Of a stretch of 28,069 nt of DNA, positions 6,542 to 14,751 are shown one piece after another (the stretch's first letter is position 1; each line of letters starts with the position of its first letter). The translations under genes and the position numbers were made by a program. The stretch lies in the IMG/VR virus record IMGVR_UViG_3300038436_000215, positions 1 through 28,069 of that record; one strand, 5' to 3'. The notes beneath the pieces were generated by a model, which was not told the DNA's origin, searched no databases, and was given only the letters and a program-made list of their open reading frames with translations. Source of the DNA: a virus.

Positions 6542-6970
6542 CTAAGCTCCATGAATTCTGTTATAAAGATTTTTGAAATTTACATGCCAGATTTTGTTCG
6601 GCTTTCCGGATTTACCTTTTTTTGTAATGTCCGGGAAGCCTGTAACGAGACCGGCTTCGATAAGATTATTTCGTCTGCCGGTTATAATGTTAATTCTCAT
6701 GCCGGTAGCTTCTTCTATTTCGTTATCTGTCATGCGACCGCCGTGAGTGATCATGGTGCTGAGGATTGTCCATGCATCATCATTAAGTCTTTCGCTACCT
6801 TTTATTTTATCCCAAACATCGGCTTTAACGGATGTGCCGGTGCATAACCACTTGGGATAATTTTTATTGCTGCCTGCCGTTTTAGGTTGATCGAAAAGCG
6901 GAAGATCTACGGTGTCGCCGAATCTCTCAATTCTTTCAGCCAGTTTTGGGTTTCGTTTTACGGTAAGCAT
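6542..6970 (-). CDS. Winged-helix DNA-binding protein
   Basis: This is a 142-residue protein. The C-terminal half (about 65-135) reads as a winged helix: WTILSTMITHGGRMTDNEIE, the recognition helix MRINIITGRRNNLIEAGLV, then a basic wing (GFPDITKKGKSGKP) and a final strand. The N-terminus is a 60-residue basic linker. It probably acts as a phage DNA-binding regulator or replication-linked protein. The ATG at 6968-6970 has AAGGTGG before it; a GTG three codons upstream (6977-6979) is an alternative start. Confidence 0.65.
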   Translation of the reverse strand: MLTVKRNPKLAERIERFGDTVDLPLFDQPKTAGSNKNYPKWLCTGTSVKADVWDKIKGSERLNDDAWTILSTMITHGGRMTDNEIEEATGMRINIITGRRNNLIEAGLVTGFPDITKKGKSGKPNKIWHVNFKNLYNRIHGA

Positions 6971-6981
6971 TCTTCCCACCT

Positions 6982-7227
6982 TTAGTTTTGTGATATTTGT
7001 AACTTTTCAATAATTGCTATGTCATCACTTTTTATGTACCACTCGAAATAAAGTATCTCGGAAACGAGCAAGTCATAATTTTTGTTTGATATATCCGGAG
7101 CTACTATTGTCTCTCTCAATACTTCCAAGTGCATCTTAACTGCGTTGTATGGATTTTTAGCTGATGGATATTTTGCCAATAAGCAGTCGTTAATTATTGA
7201 ATAGACTATTTTTTTATTTAGTAACAT
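6982..7227 (-). CDS. Hypothetical early protein
   Basis: This is an 81-residue, mostly helical protein of unknown family. An ATG ten codons upstream (7255-7257) has no ribosome-binding site. The chosen ATG is preceded by TTACGAGAGAAATC, a version of the leader motif seen before many genes here, and overlaps the upstream gene by 14 bases. It has no Cys pairs, membrane spans or known motifs. Confidence 0.55.
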   Translation of the reverse strand: MLLNKKIVYSIINDCLLAKYPSAKNPYNAVKMHLEVLRETIVAPDISNKNYDLLVSEILYFEWYIKSDDIAIIEKLQISQN

Positions 7228-7420
7228 TTGATTTCTCTCGTAAAGTTTTGAATTCATTAATTAGTTCTGATCTTAGGTCGCTCCATCGGAACCAGACAAA
7301 TTTGAGTATCAGTTTAGCTGCAATAGTTTTTACAATGTCTGAACCGAATCTTTTTTCAATATCAGTTAACTCATTGAACACTTTGTTGAATGCGGGTGTA
7401 TAATCGTTTGGGTTACGCAT
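7214..7420 (-). CDS. Hypothetical early protein
   Basis: This is a 68-residue basic helical protein containing FVWFRWSDLRSELINEF. No family recognised. The frame stays open 17 codons further upstream, but the ATG at 7418-7420 has GGAG 7 bases before it and overlaps the stop of the gene before it by 8 bases, matching the coupling seen along this operon. Context: between MuB and Gam, a region of variable small genes in Mu relatives. Confidence 0.55.
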   Translation of the reverse strand: MRNPNDYTPAFNKVFNELTDIEKRFGSDIVKTIAAKLILKFVWFRWSDLRSELINEFKTLREKSNVTK

Positions 7421-7991
7421 CAATAAGCTCCAACTCACCATCACGCCAGCCGGATTCGTAATCGACTTCACGCGGGGGTTTAATACAAGTTGCTAAGTCA
7501 CGGATTTGGTTCCAGCTAAACTCGCTGCGGATAATTTTTATTCTTTCTCCAGTAGAACTGGGAATGCTGGTTGATTTGTCAATTTCACTCAAATTCCTAA
7601 TCACAGTTCCTTTGTGGTTCATGTAGTTAACAAGCAGCACAGCAAACGACAATTTCCACTTTGAACCATCGGGCATAGTGATTATTATAAATTTATACAC
7701 CACTTTATTCCTCCTTTTATTATTTCTTCTTTCTCGTTTAGATCTACCCGGATAAAGAGTAATAATGCGTCCATTACGAAATATGAATTTTAGATTGTAT
7801 TCACGGTTAAGCAGCATTTGTCCTTTATCGGTTGTGCTAACCGGCTCGGCATTATTGAATAACATGAAGATGTAATTTCGAGTTTTAGTAAGTCTTGCTT
7901 GCTTGTCCGGTATGCTTGCAAGAGCAGGATTAAATCTGTTGATATAACTCTCGCAAGCATGATCGGTTATATATATTTTGTTTTTAGGCAT
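7413..7991 (-). CDS. Hypothetical basic protein after MuB
   Basis: This is a 192-residue protein. The N-terminus reads YITDHACESYINRFNP, then a strand-rich core (EYNLKFIFRNGRIITLYPG) and a strongly basic stretch RSKRERRNNKRRNK (about 83-97). The D-H-A-x-E-x-(Y/R)-x-x-R start followed by beta strands resembles small RelE- or DUF4258-like folds, but the match is too weak to assign a function. Nucleic-acid binding is plausible from the charge. Its ATG overlaps the MuB stop (ATGA), so the two are coupled. Confidence 0.6.
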   Translation of the reverse strand: MPKNKIYITDHACESYINRFNPALASIPDKQARLTKTRNYIFMLFNNAEPVSTTDKGQMLLNREYNLKFIFRNGRIITLYPGRSKRERRNNKRRNKVVYKFIIITMPDGSKWKLSFAVLLVNYMNHKGTVIRNLSEIDKSTSIPSSTGERIKIIRSEFSWNQIRDLATCIKPPREVDYESGWRDGELELIDA

Positions 7992-8896
7992 CAGCTTATT
8001 ATTAAAGTTGTTGCTGCTTCTTCAATTAGATCCTCGGTTATATGACCTTCTTCGCCGGCGACTACTCTGATTGCATCAAGTAAATTACCGAGGTGTCGTG
8101 CATTTCGTTTTGAATGGGAATAAATAACTCTCCAGAGTGCATTTACACCGGGGAGGTTTGCTTGGATAATTTCTTGAGCGTCTCTTTCGTTTAGCACACC
8201 GACCTCATGAGCTAATCCAACCCGAGAATAAAGCTGCGCAAATTCACCACGTCTGCCACGTAGATTTTTAATAAGTTGAGTGGTTCCGACAAGTAGTACT
8301 CCGATCTTTGATAGATCCCAAAGCCTTCTTACTAATTCGAGACACCGTTTTGGAAGATTTTCCGCTTCATCGATGATCAGGATAATATTTGTCTCTTTCA
8401 GTCTGTTTTCGGTTTCTTTAAACATGCTGTGGATAGAGCCAAGTCCGGATAGTTTTAATTCAGAGTGAAGTAATTTGAAAAGCTCGCTTGGCGAGATAGT
8501 TGGTACGGCTTCAATAAGTATGACACCTGAATATTTTTCAGTAAATTCTTTAACGGCAATTGATTTTCCAGTCCCGGGATCTCCGGTGACAACACATAAT
8601 TTTTTTTGATCTTTTGCATATTTAGCCACTTTAAATAGTTCACGCATTGTTTGAGTTGTAACAATCTGCTGTGTCTTTATCGAAGTTGTTAATCGGTTCT
8701 TTTCCTCATCAATATATTTTTGTAGCTTTGCAGCAAGGGGAGTTTCGTCACCCGAATATTTGTTGGCTGCAAAGAGTGATATGGTGCTAGCTGAATATGC
8801 GCCGGCTAATGAAGCACTGATTTTCTTAAAAGAAGTTCCGGTGAGTTTTCTGTAGTTGTTTAATTCAATTCTTACTTTTTCAATATAATTTTCCAT
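7991..8896 (-). CDS. B: MuB-type AAA+ transposition ATPase
   Basis: This is a 301-residue protein (Mu B is 312). Residues 1-65 form an N-terminal helix-turn-helix-like domain. Walker A GDPGTGKS is at 105-112, Walker B IILIIDEAE at 171-179 and a sensor-1 strand LLVGTT at 201-206. The C-terminal helical part (about 235-300) matches the MuB lid. MuB forms ATP-dependent filaments on target DNA, delivers it to the transposase and gives target immunity. The start carries the AAACGAGAGGAA leader motif (8903-8914), 6 bases before the ATG. A 72-base gap separates it from the pseudo-ATPase gene. Confidence 0.92.
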   Translation of the reverse strand: MENYIEKVRIELNNYRKLTGTSFKKISASLAGAYSASTISLFAANKYSGDETPLAAKLQKYIDEEKNRLTTSIKTQQIVTTQTMRELFKVAKYAKDQKKLCVVTGDPGTGKSIAVKEFTEKYSGVILIEAVPTISPSELFKLLHSELKLSGLGSIHSMFKETENRLKETNIILIIDEAENLPKRCLELVRRLWDLSKIGVLLVGTTQLIKNLRGRRGEFAQLYSRVGLAHEVGVLNERDAQEIIQANLPGVNALWRVIYSHSKRNARHLGNLLDAIRVVAGEEGHITEDLIEEAATTLIIS

Positions 8897-8968
8897 GCTG
8901 CGTTCCTCTCGTTTGTAATGTAGTGTGGAATCAAGCAGTCGGGTAGCTGCGAACTATCCGGCTGCACT

Positions 8969-9430
8969 TTATAAACTTACTTTGTAATCAACCTCCGCTA
9001 AAGCTTTGTTCCTATATATTTTGCTGTCATGCAGCAAATACATATATCTTGGATGCGAACTAACCAAGACGACCGGTTGTTGATATTTATCATTAAGCTC
9101 AAGTAAAAAATCCAGACCGCTTGGTGAAACCATTTCAGCGGAATCAACTATAATTGCTCTCTGATTCTTATCTTGTGCGGTCATAAACTTTACAATCTTT
9201 GTTTCAACTCTTTCGCTGCTGTGCATGCCAAGATCTTTCCCAAAAGCCATAACCATGTTAGTTTTTCGGGAACACTTTAGTCCGCTAATTAAGAATTCAT
9301 CTCCTAATTTTGCGAGAAGACTCTTTTTCTCATCTTCTTCCAAATTATAAATAGCACAGATGCCCCGGTGCCGTTTAATTCGCTCAATTGTATCCAAAGC
9401 GAACTGCTGTTTTTTGATTGCTGCCATCAT
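8969..9430 (-). CDS. Degenerate MuB-like protein without a P-loop
   Basis: This is a 153-residue protein. It lines up by eye with the AAA+ core of the neighbouring MuB: GICAIYNLEEDEKKSL (23-38) stands where MuB has its first strand and P-loop, AIIVDSAEMVSPSGLDFLLEL (92-112) is a Walker B-like strand with DS in place of DE, and VVLVSSHPRYMYLL (120-133) matches sensor 1 and the next helix. It ends about where the MuB lid would begin. With no GxxGxGK[ST], ATP hydrolysis is unlikely, so a regulatory or structural MuB paralogue is the best reading. AAGGAGG precedes an ATGATG that overlaps the transposase stop. Confidence 0.7.
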   Translation of the reverse strand: MMAAIKKQQFALDTIERIKRHRGICAIYNLEEDEKKSLLAKLGDEFLISGLKCSRKTNMVMAFGKDLGMHSSERVETKIVKFMTAQDKNQRAIIVDSAEMVSPSGLDFLLELNDKYQQPVVLVSSHPRYMYLLHDSKIYRNKALAEVDYKVSL

Positions 9431-11427
9431 GCCTCCTTAACGTTTCTGAAGAATATGTTTTCCGATTTTTCTTTTACTTCAATGTCGTCCATTTTATTTA
9501 AGAAACTAATGCGTTTTTTGCTTGCTTTACTCTCTTCCTTTGATACTTCTCTTTTATAAACATCAGCTTGATCTAATTTGATAATATTTGCTTGTGCAAG
9601 ATGCCGTTGTGATTCCGGCAGCACTTCTGTTTTTAAGAATTGTTTTGCTTCGCTGATTACCGTCTTTTTAAGTTGACCTTTCATTTCCAAAGCGGCGTTA
9701 AGTTTTATTACATCTTCCGCTGTTCCTAAGATACCGGCAGCGGGATTTACTTTATCGGTTCTTGTTGCTTCGCATATAAATTTACCATCCTCGTCATAAA
9801 CGTAAATAGTATCGTTTTCAATAAGGTCATACTTGATGACAGCATTTATAGACTCAAGCCCGAAGAGTTCTTCATTCCAGTAGTATTTCCCTAAAAATTT
9901 AATTCCATTACGATAAATTGTTTTGACTTCTTCACTCATCATGAGGAACGTTAATTCTTTTTTGTTTATTCCATCACCTTTACCATCGAGAAATACCTGG
10001 CTTGGAGTTAATCCTTTAAGGTGACCGTCTTGTTGTTCACGTTTTGCATATTCGTCAAACCACCAAGCAACGGCTCGGTGTGCAGTTGCTAAATCGAAAG
10101 TTGTATTTTGATGTAAACGTTCATGCAAACTCCTATGGACTCTCTCGCCTCTGTTCATTCTTGGCGGTTGCATTTCGATTGAAGTACCTACATAAGTAGG
10201 GAGCATTCTTTCTAGCTCGCTAAATGATCTAAAGAATCTCTCAATAGTTTTGGATTGCCCGTGATACGGCCATGCCGTGATTAGCTTTGCTCCGATGCGT
10301 TCAAAAATTCCATTGAAGCCCACAGTTCTGAAATCGACACCCTTGAAGAATCTAGCACCGAATGCTCGACCGTTATCGAGATAAATTACTTTTGGGTATT
10401 TACCCAACCTCATAATTGCTCTTCGTAAAGCTACAGCAATGGACATCACGTTCTCAGTAGGTGAGATCTCCCAACCAAGAGGATAACTACTTTTCATATC
10501 CAAAAACAGAATCATCATCATCCTTTTGGGTTTACCGGTAAATGGATTTATTACTTCAAAATTGAGTACGTGCCCGTCAGCGACTAGAATATCACCCACT
10601 TCAATCATATCATAATCACGTTCAATATAAGGAAGACATTTATCGTTTAATCCTTTTTCGCCTTCGCGGTAGAATACCCAATATGCATAGTTCTTGATTT
10701 TCCAATCTTCAATATACCTTCGGTAGGTTGCAGTGCTTTTTATATTCTCATAATTTTTCATTACAAAAATATCTTTTGCTTTTCGTATTACTTCGGATAT
10801 TAAAGGATTGTTAGGGTTGAGTGCGAGTTTAATCAGTATTTCGGATTGTTCTTTCGGAATACTGAATCCTGAAGGCGATGTATAACCAGGAGCTAGCGAC
10901 CGGTAATCTTTATCTGATTCAAGAAAAGTTTTTTTCCATCGTTCAAGAGTTCTATAACTAACTTCACCTAAAATTTGATAAAGATTTGGGAGAGCATTCA
11001 GATTGTATGTTTCAACAAACTGTTTCTTGGCTTTAACCACAGATTTTTTAGAGTCTTCTGCAGTTTTAATATATAGCTTGACAAGATCAGTTCTCGCTAA
11101 AGCGACTTTTAATTTATCGCCGGTTAATTCGTCATTAATCGGAGTTTTATCTTTAGTTATTATCTCCGTTTTCTCGCTTACCTGAAGCGATTGAATTTTT
11201 TCATTCGATAGTTCTTCTCCCCAATATTTTATTTTTACTTTTGTTGGTATTAGAGAATCATTAATATGGATATGATTCTTGCTGTTGATCTTTTTTACCT
11301 GAGCGTACTTTCCTCTTCGCAGTCTTGTCCAAATTGCATTGTATTCTTTCTCAATGTTATCAGGACTTGTTAGTGCTGCCAATTCTTTAAGAGAAAGCCA
11401 CCCGTCTTTTTCTAACTGTTTTTCCAT
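9427..11427 (-). CDS. A: MuA-type DDE transposase
   Basis: This is a 666-residue protein (Mu A is 663). Residues 5-60 form an N-terminal Mu-type winged helix (WLSLKELAALTS, then WTRLRRGKY). About 110-260 form helical DNA-binding domains for the element ends. The RNase-H-like core carries the catalytic triad Asp284 (VADGH), Asp351 (YLDNGRAF) and Glu396 (SKTIERFF). A beta-barrel-like domain follows (about 490-560), then a Lys/Glu-rich tail that in Mu contacts MuB. It cuts the phage ends and joins them to target DNA for integration and replicative transposition. The stop overlaps the next start. Confidence 0.95.
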   Translation of the reverse strand: MEKQLEKDGWLSLKELAALTSPDNIEKEYNAIWTRLRRGKYAQVKKINSKNHIHINDSLIPTKVKIKYWGEELSNEKIQSLQVSEKTEIITKDKTPINDELTGDKLKVALARTDLVKLYIKTAEDSKKSVVKAKKQFVETYNLNALPNLYQILGEVSYRTLERWKKTFLESDKDYRSLAPGYTSPSGFSIPKEQSEILIKLALNPNNPLISEVIRKAKDIFVMKNYENIKSTATYRRYIEDWKIKNYAYWVFYREGEKGLNDKCLPYIERDYDMIEVGDILVADGHVLNFEVINPFTGKPKRMMMILFLDMKSSYPLGWEISPTENVMSIAVALRRAIMRLGKYPKVIYLDNGRAFGARFFKGVDFRTVGFNGIFERIGAKLITAWPYHGQSKTIERFFRSFSELERMLPTYVGTSIEMQPPRMNRGERVHRSLHERLHQNTTFDLATAHRAVAWWFDEYAKREQQDGHLKGLTPSQVFLDGKGDGINKKELTFLMMSEEVKTIYRNGIKFLGKYYWNEELFGLESINAVIKYDLIENDTIYVYDEDGKFICEATRTDKVNPAAGILGTAEDVIKLNAALEMKGQLKKTVISEAKQFLKTEVLPESQRHLAQANIIKLDQADVYKREVSKEESKASKKRISFLNKMDDIEVKEKSENIFFRNVKEA

Positions 11428-11429
11428 AA

Positions 11430-11900
11430 TTACACCAGGTTATTTTTTATTGCAAATTGAATACGTTGGGCTTTGTTGCCGATACCGGTTTTTGCTTTAA
11501 TATTTGCAAAGTGGTTGTTTACAGTGTTTACACTAATCGATAATTTATCAGCAATGTCTTTTGCAGACAGACCATTAGCTTCCCATCTAATCATCTCAAT
11601 TTCTCTTTTAGTTAATAGCATAAGTTTATCTTCATCAATATGATTACTCTTCACTTCCTGGCTTATATATGGTTGCGGTGGATTGATCTTATCATGATGT
11701 TTCGTCAACATAACGTAATTCATTAGCTTTTCATTCATTAATTTTTCGTTACGCAAGCTTTGAATCTCAAATTGCTGTTTTTCTTTATCTCTTTTGACAT
11801 TCAAAAAATGTATAAATCCAACCGTTACAAGCACAGCCAAACATGCCAGTATTAGAACTAACATCAGAACATCAATACCTATTGTTGTCGATGATAACAT
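11430..11900 (-). CDS. Membrane-anchored LuxR-type transcription regulator
   Basis: This is a 156-residue protein. Residues 10-32 are one strong transmembrane span near the N-terminus. A charged helix with a tandem NEKLM repeat (51-60) follows, then a C-terminal LuxR/GerE helix-turn-helix (96-156, LTKREIEMIRWEANGLSAKDIA, recognition helix VNTVNNHFANIKAK). There is no receiver or autoinducer domain, so input must come through the membrane or a partner. It overlaps the seven-helix membrane gene by 22 bases and ends 2 bases before the transposase gene. AAGGTG precedes the ATG. A signal-controlled regulator here is not part of the Mu plan. Confidence 0.85.
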   Translation of the reverse strand: MLSSTTIGIDVLMLVLILACLAVLVTVGFIHFLNVKRDKEKQQFEIQSLRNEKLMNEKLMNYVMLTKHHDKINPPQPYISQEVKSNHIDEDKLMLLTKREIEMIRWEANGLSAKDIADKLSISVNTVNNHFANIKAKTGIGNKAQRIQFAIKNNLV

Positions 11901-12499
11901 ATCACACCTTTTGTAAATAATATATTTTGAGTTACAACAAGGATAGCATGTAAATTATATGCGAAGAATAGAGTTACGGATGCAAATCCGAATACGACGA
12001 CATTATTCAATGAATAAATTAGTATCCCCAAGATTATATAGTAATACCAAGAATATTTTCTCTCGCTCACTAGGATGTTAACCTTAGCTACAGTCTTAAA
12101 ACCCAACAATGAAAAAGCGAGGCAATTAATTACAATCATTTCGTATGGAGGATTATTAATCTCACCGAAGAGAATATCAATTAAAATAGGAACGGTAATC
12201 AAAGCAAATATTTTTGTTAGAGTGAGTGCTTTATTCCCTTGTAGAAGAATTAATAAAAACCCTCCAAGTAGGAGCATTTCGACAACAACATAAACACGAA
12301 CAATATTGACATTTGTTGTGCCGGCTAAGCTTAGTGCCGATATGGTAGTTTGGAAAAAGAAAGCGACTGAAAAATAGAGCACGAACAACCAATAACTATA
12401 TTCGTGTTTTTTTCTTTTCCTATTCAGTTGAAAGTAGACAATGCTTGCTGCCGGCAACATCATCGATAACGCTCCTACATATTGAAGTATTATAGCCAT
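11879..12499 (-). CDS. Seven-helix integral membrane protein
   Basis: This is a 206-residue protein that is almost entirely membrane. Likely spans are at about 2-24, 34-60, 66-88, 93-112, 118-138, 150-168 and 170-197, with short loops and basic patches (NRKRKKHE after span 1). The layout resembles the seven-helix sensor modules seen in front of kinases and regulators in Bacteroidota, but no output domain is attached. The next gene, overlapping by 22 bases, encodes a membrane-tethered LuxR regulator, a natural output partner. A superinfection-exclusion protein or transporter remains possible. The family is not recognised. Confidence 0.7.
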   Translation of the reverse strand: MAIILQYVGALSMMLPAASIVYFQLNRKRKKHEYSYWLFVLYFSVAFFFQTTISALSLAGTTNVNIVRVYVVVEMLLLGGFLLILLQGNKALTLTKIFALITVPILIDILFGEINNPPYEMIVINCLAFSLLGFKTVAKVNILVSERKYSWYYYIILGILIYSLNNVVVFGFASVTLFFAYNLHAILVVTQNILFTKGVICYHRQQ

Positions 12500-12506
12500 A
12501 AAATAA

Positions 12507-12914
12507 TCAGCAAAAAGGTGGACATAACATTGAAACTTCCAACGTGTAATTACCGTTGGTAACAGTTAGTACATCGCCTCGCATTTCTATATACGTAGTT
12601 GATGCCCCTCCGGCGGACAGAAGTTCCTTAACTTTCTCTTTGGAAAACATATGATATACATCACTGTCATTTACTCCAAATTTGGTTAACAATGATTTTC
12701 GGTTATCTCCGAGTATGTTCATTTGAGAATTCTCAACTCGGAACATCACTTGCTGCTCTGTTAACCTTATCCTTGAGCTGAGTTCTGATGTAGAGATCTC
12801 AACAGATTGAGTAACTTTGCCGAAGAGCTGGTTTGCTTTTTCAGCGGTGAAAATCTCTCCCTGCGCAAATAATGAAGAGCTTGTGAGTGTTAATAACAAG
12901 ATGAGTGATTTCAT
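12507..12914 (-). CDS. Exported protein of unknown family
   Basis: This is a 135-residue protein with a signal peptide (1-17) ending in LFA before QGE, typical of Bacteroidota. The mature part is a small soluble domain (about 115 residues) that ends abruptly in CPPFC, so a disulfide near the C-terminus is likely after export. AAAGGAGG lies 5 bases before the ATG. The gene is 7 bases upstream of the seven-helix membrane gene, in the same operon. It may be the extracytoplasmic ligand or accessory protein for that membrane protein (inference). I do not recognise the family. Confidence 0.7.
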   Translation of the reverse strand: MKSLILLLTLTSSSLFAQGEIFTAEKANQLFGKVTQSVEISTSELSSRIRLTEQQVMFRVENSQMNILGDNRKSLLTKFGVNDSDVYHMFSKEKVKELLSAGGASTTYIEMRGDVLTVTNGNYTLEVSMLCPPFC

Positions 12915-12943
12915 AAGTACCTCCTTTTATAGTTATTGCTGAC

Positions 12944-12975
12944 TAGTGATTTACTACTTTGGTTATTTATCACTA
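12944..12975. repeat. Inverted repeat upstream of the exported-protein gene
   Basis: TAGTGAT (12944-12950) and ATCACTA (12969-12975) form a 7-bp inverted repeat with an 18-bp spacer, between the HTH gene and the exported-protein gene. It differs from the main operator family. It could bind a regulator such as the LuxR-type protein encoded just downstream, but that is speculative. Confidence 0.25.
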
Positions 12976-12999
12976 TGTCATGTTGACAATTAATCATTT

Positions 13000-13308
13000 T
13001 TAACTATTTACTAAACTTTTGGATTGTGTTATATTGTTATCTATGTATAAAGTGGAAGTATTTACATTAAAGGCATTTTTATAAAGCTCTAAACAAGCTT
13101 TGTAAATTTTTTTTGTTGTTTCAGGACTGCCTTGGGATTTTTTAAATGCTTTGTAAATGGTTGATCTATTAAGCCCTGTTTCAATGGCAATGAGATTAAA
13201 GTTGAGGGTCTCTTCGCTAATCTCAATGTCATAGACTCTGTAATAAGCTTTCTTCTTATTCTTCATAACTTTTAAGAAGCGGTATATTTTGTTTATTTGA
13301 TCAGCCAT
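13000..13308 (-). CDS. Small HTH regulator, first gene of the early operon
   Basis: This is a 102-residue basic protein with a helix-turn-helix at about 40-75 (LIAIETGLNRSTIYKAFKKSQG, then PETTKKIYKACLEL), similar to small phage Cro or Ner-like proteins. In Mu, Ner is the first early gene and shuts down both the early and the repressor promoter. Here the protein is divergent from the XRE-type gene with an operator between them, which fits a Ner/Cro role. The last 25 residues are polar and unlike a DNA-binding fold. Confidence 0.7.
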   Translation of the reverse strand: MADQINKIYRFLKVMKNKKKAYYRVYDIEISEETLNFNLIAIETGLNRSTIYKAFKKSQGSPETTKKIYKACLELYKNAFNVNTSTLYIDNNITQSKSLVNS

Positions 13309-13344
13309 TAGTTTTTGTTTTGATTGTCAACATTTGTTGCCAAA

Positions 13345-13362
13345 GTTAGCGATTTCACTAAT
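13345..13362. promoter_or_regulatory. Operator-like palindrome, site 2, between divergent regulators
   Basis: GTTAGCG-ATTT-CACTAAT sits in the 109-bp gap between the leftward HTH gene and the rightward XRE-type gene, the classical place for a phage switch operator. Arms pair with one mismatch. The flanking CAAAG is shared with site 1. Confidence 0.75.
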
Positions 13363-13417
13363 ACTTGTCAAGAAAAAAAATAAGCTTATTCACTAATTAA
13401 AATAGCAGAGAATAACT

Positions 13418-13996
13418 ATGGGATTCGGGAAAAAGTTAAAGCAGCTCGGAAAGCAGAAATTTGGAACTCTAAAACGATTTGCCGAAGCATGGGAAATCCA
13501 CGAGCCATCATTGCAAAAGTATATTAATGAAGAGCAGGAACCCGGTAGAGCAAAACTGGCAAAGCTGATACCGTTGGGATTTGACCTTAATTATTTGCTT
13601 GATGATAATGCAACCCTCAATGGACATTCTACGCTAAGAGAAAAATCAATTGATTATCATGCTAACACAATTGAGTCTCTACATTCTTTATGTATCAAAA
13701 TGGAAGAGTTATATTACATATTAACTTCCTATCATGATTTTGAGAATCCAACTAAGCATAACAAAGAGCTAGTCCTTTTGTTACGTTGGATGGAAAGAAT
13801 TTGTGAAACGAGTTTGGAAATGATCCGGAATTCAATTGAATCAGAGGATGATTCGTTTATAAACATCAATGATAAAAAAATGCTTGAAGAAGTTATCTCC
13901 CAGCATAAGAATTTACTCTCAAGATTAAAAAATACTAATACTGAGATTGAATTGTCGATAAACTATAAAAGGAGTGGTTCTGAAACGGCAGGATAA
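13418..13996 (+). CDS. XRE-type regulator, probable phage repressor
   Basis: This is a 192-residue protein. The N-terminal 65 residues form a Cro/CI-type helix-turn-helix (FGTLKRFAEAWEIHEPSLQK, then REPG-like EEQEPGRAKLAKLIPLGFDLNYLLD). The rest is helical and acidic. There is no S24 self-cleavage peptidase, so induction by RecA as in lambda is not expected. It is the only rightward gene between two leftward operons and faces the early operon across an operator, as Mu c does with ner. Its stop lies 27 bases from the stop of the convergent late operon, and I see no clear terminator between them. Confidence 0.75.
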   Translation: MGFGKKLKQLGKQKFGTLKRFAEAWEIHEPSLQKYINEEQEPGRAKLAKLIPLGFDLNYLLDDNATLNGHSTLREKSIDYHANTIESLHSLCIKMEELYYILTSYHDFENPTKHNKELVLLLRWMERICETSLEMIRNSIESEDDSFININDKKMLEEVISQHKNLLSRLKNTNTEIELSINYKRSGSETAG

Positions 13997-14023
13997 TGCA
14001 AAAGATTGTTTGAAGAGGTTTTA

Positions 14024-14446
14024 TCAACTCACACCCCAAATCTTGACTGCATTATCAAAACCTACCCACTCACCATTCTTCCCTAAACCCCGGTTTGCCA
14101 TTTCCAATTTAGCTAGAAGATTCAAGTCTAATTCTCCCTTAGCAGCCTTGAGCATGAAATCATGATTACTTAAAGAAAATGGATTATCTTCGGCATTAAA
14201 ATATGTACGGTGTGTTGCTGTGGCTAAATCACGTTTTGAAACATTTTTAATCTTTTCACTCTCCAGCTGATCTATTCGTTTTAGTGCAAACTCAAGCGAG
14301 TCATCAAGATTATCTTTCTTGTGCGTAAAAAGTAGTTCCTCATCTTTGCTTATGCCTGTAAAATACTTTGAAATATTGTTCTTGATGGTTGAATGAATAT
14401 GAATTTTGTAACCTCTGTAATTGTAACGTTTTGTCTCTGATGCCAT
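14024..14446 (-). CDS. Hypothetical protein at the end of the left late block
   Basis: This is a 140-residue protein. The N-terminus is strand-like (YNYRGYKIHIHSTI, then KYFTGIS); the middle and end are helical and basic. No family recognised. It is 23 bases after the 93-residue gene. The pair lies downstream of operator site 3 and convergent to the repressor, so it could be under repressor control separately from the head genes. Confidence 0.55.
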   Translation of the reverse strand: MASETKRYNYRGYKIHIHSTIKNNISKYFTGISKDEELLFTHKKDNLDDSLEFALKRIDQLESEKIKNVSKRDLATATHRTYFNAEDNPFSLSNHDFMLKAAKGELDLNLLAKLEMANRGLGKNGEWVGFDNAVKIWGVS

Positions 14447-14469
14447 GATATTATTCCTTCCGATTTTAT

Positions 14470-14751
14470 TTAAAGTTTTTTGTTGTTGTAATAATAATCT
14501 ATTCCATACCTCGATATTACAAGCAAACCTCTGTAAACTGAATCCGCATTTTCATCGCCATAATCTTCATGAATTGCCATATAGATGTCTTCTAATTCAA
14601 CGCCATTTTCCAACATGTTTTTATAATCTTCAATCCTACCTCCTATTGTAGCCCATCCTTCGGTTTTCAATTCGTTGCGGGTATAATCAAGTCTGAAGTT
14701 TGGCGGTACCGTTACCGTTCTATTGTGGGAGGGTACGTAATATTTTTTCAT
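14470..14751 (-). CDS. Hypothetical small protein
   Basis: This is a 93-residue protein, predicted mixed alpha/beta, with a Tyr-rich C-terminus (YGIDYYYNNKKL) and a regular-looking MKKYYVPSHNRTVTVPPNFR start. No family recognised. An 88-base gap holding operator site 3 separates it from the upstream gene, so its transcription may start there. Confidence 0.55.
   Translation of the reverse strand: MKKYYVPSHNRTVTVPPNFRLDYTRNELKTEGWATIGGRIEDYKNMLENGVELEDIYMAIHEDYGDENADSVYRGLLVISRYGIDYYYNNKKL

Noticed and set aside
6551-6847. 98-codon rightward frame opposite the winged-helix gene
   Set aside because: It lies antisense within a coherent leftward gene with a recognisable fold and coupled neighbours; it has no ribosome-binding site of its own.
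13974-14165. 63-codon rightward frame after the repressor gene
   Set aside because: GTG start with the ribosome-binding site directly against it, and most of it lies antisense to the gene at 14024-14446.
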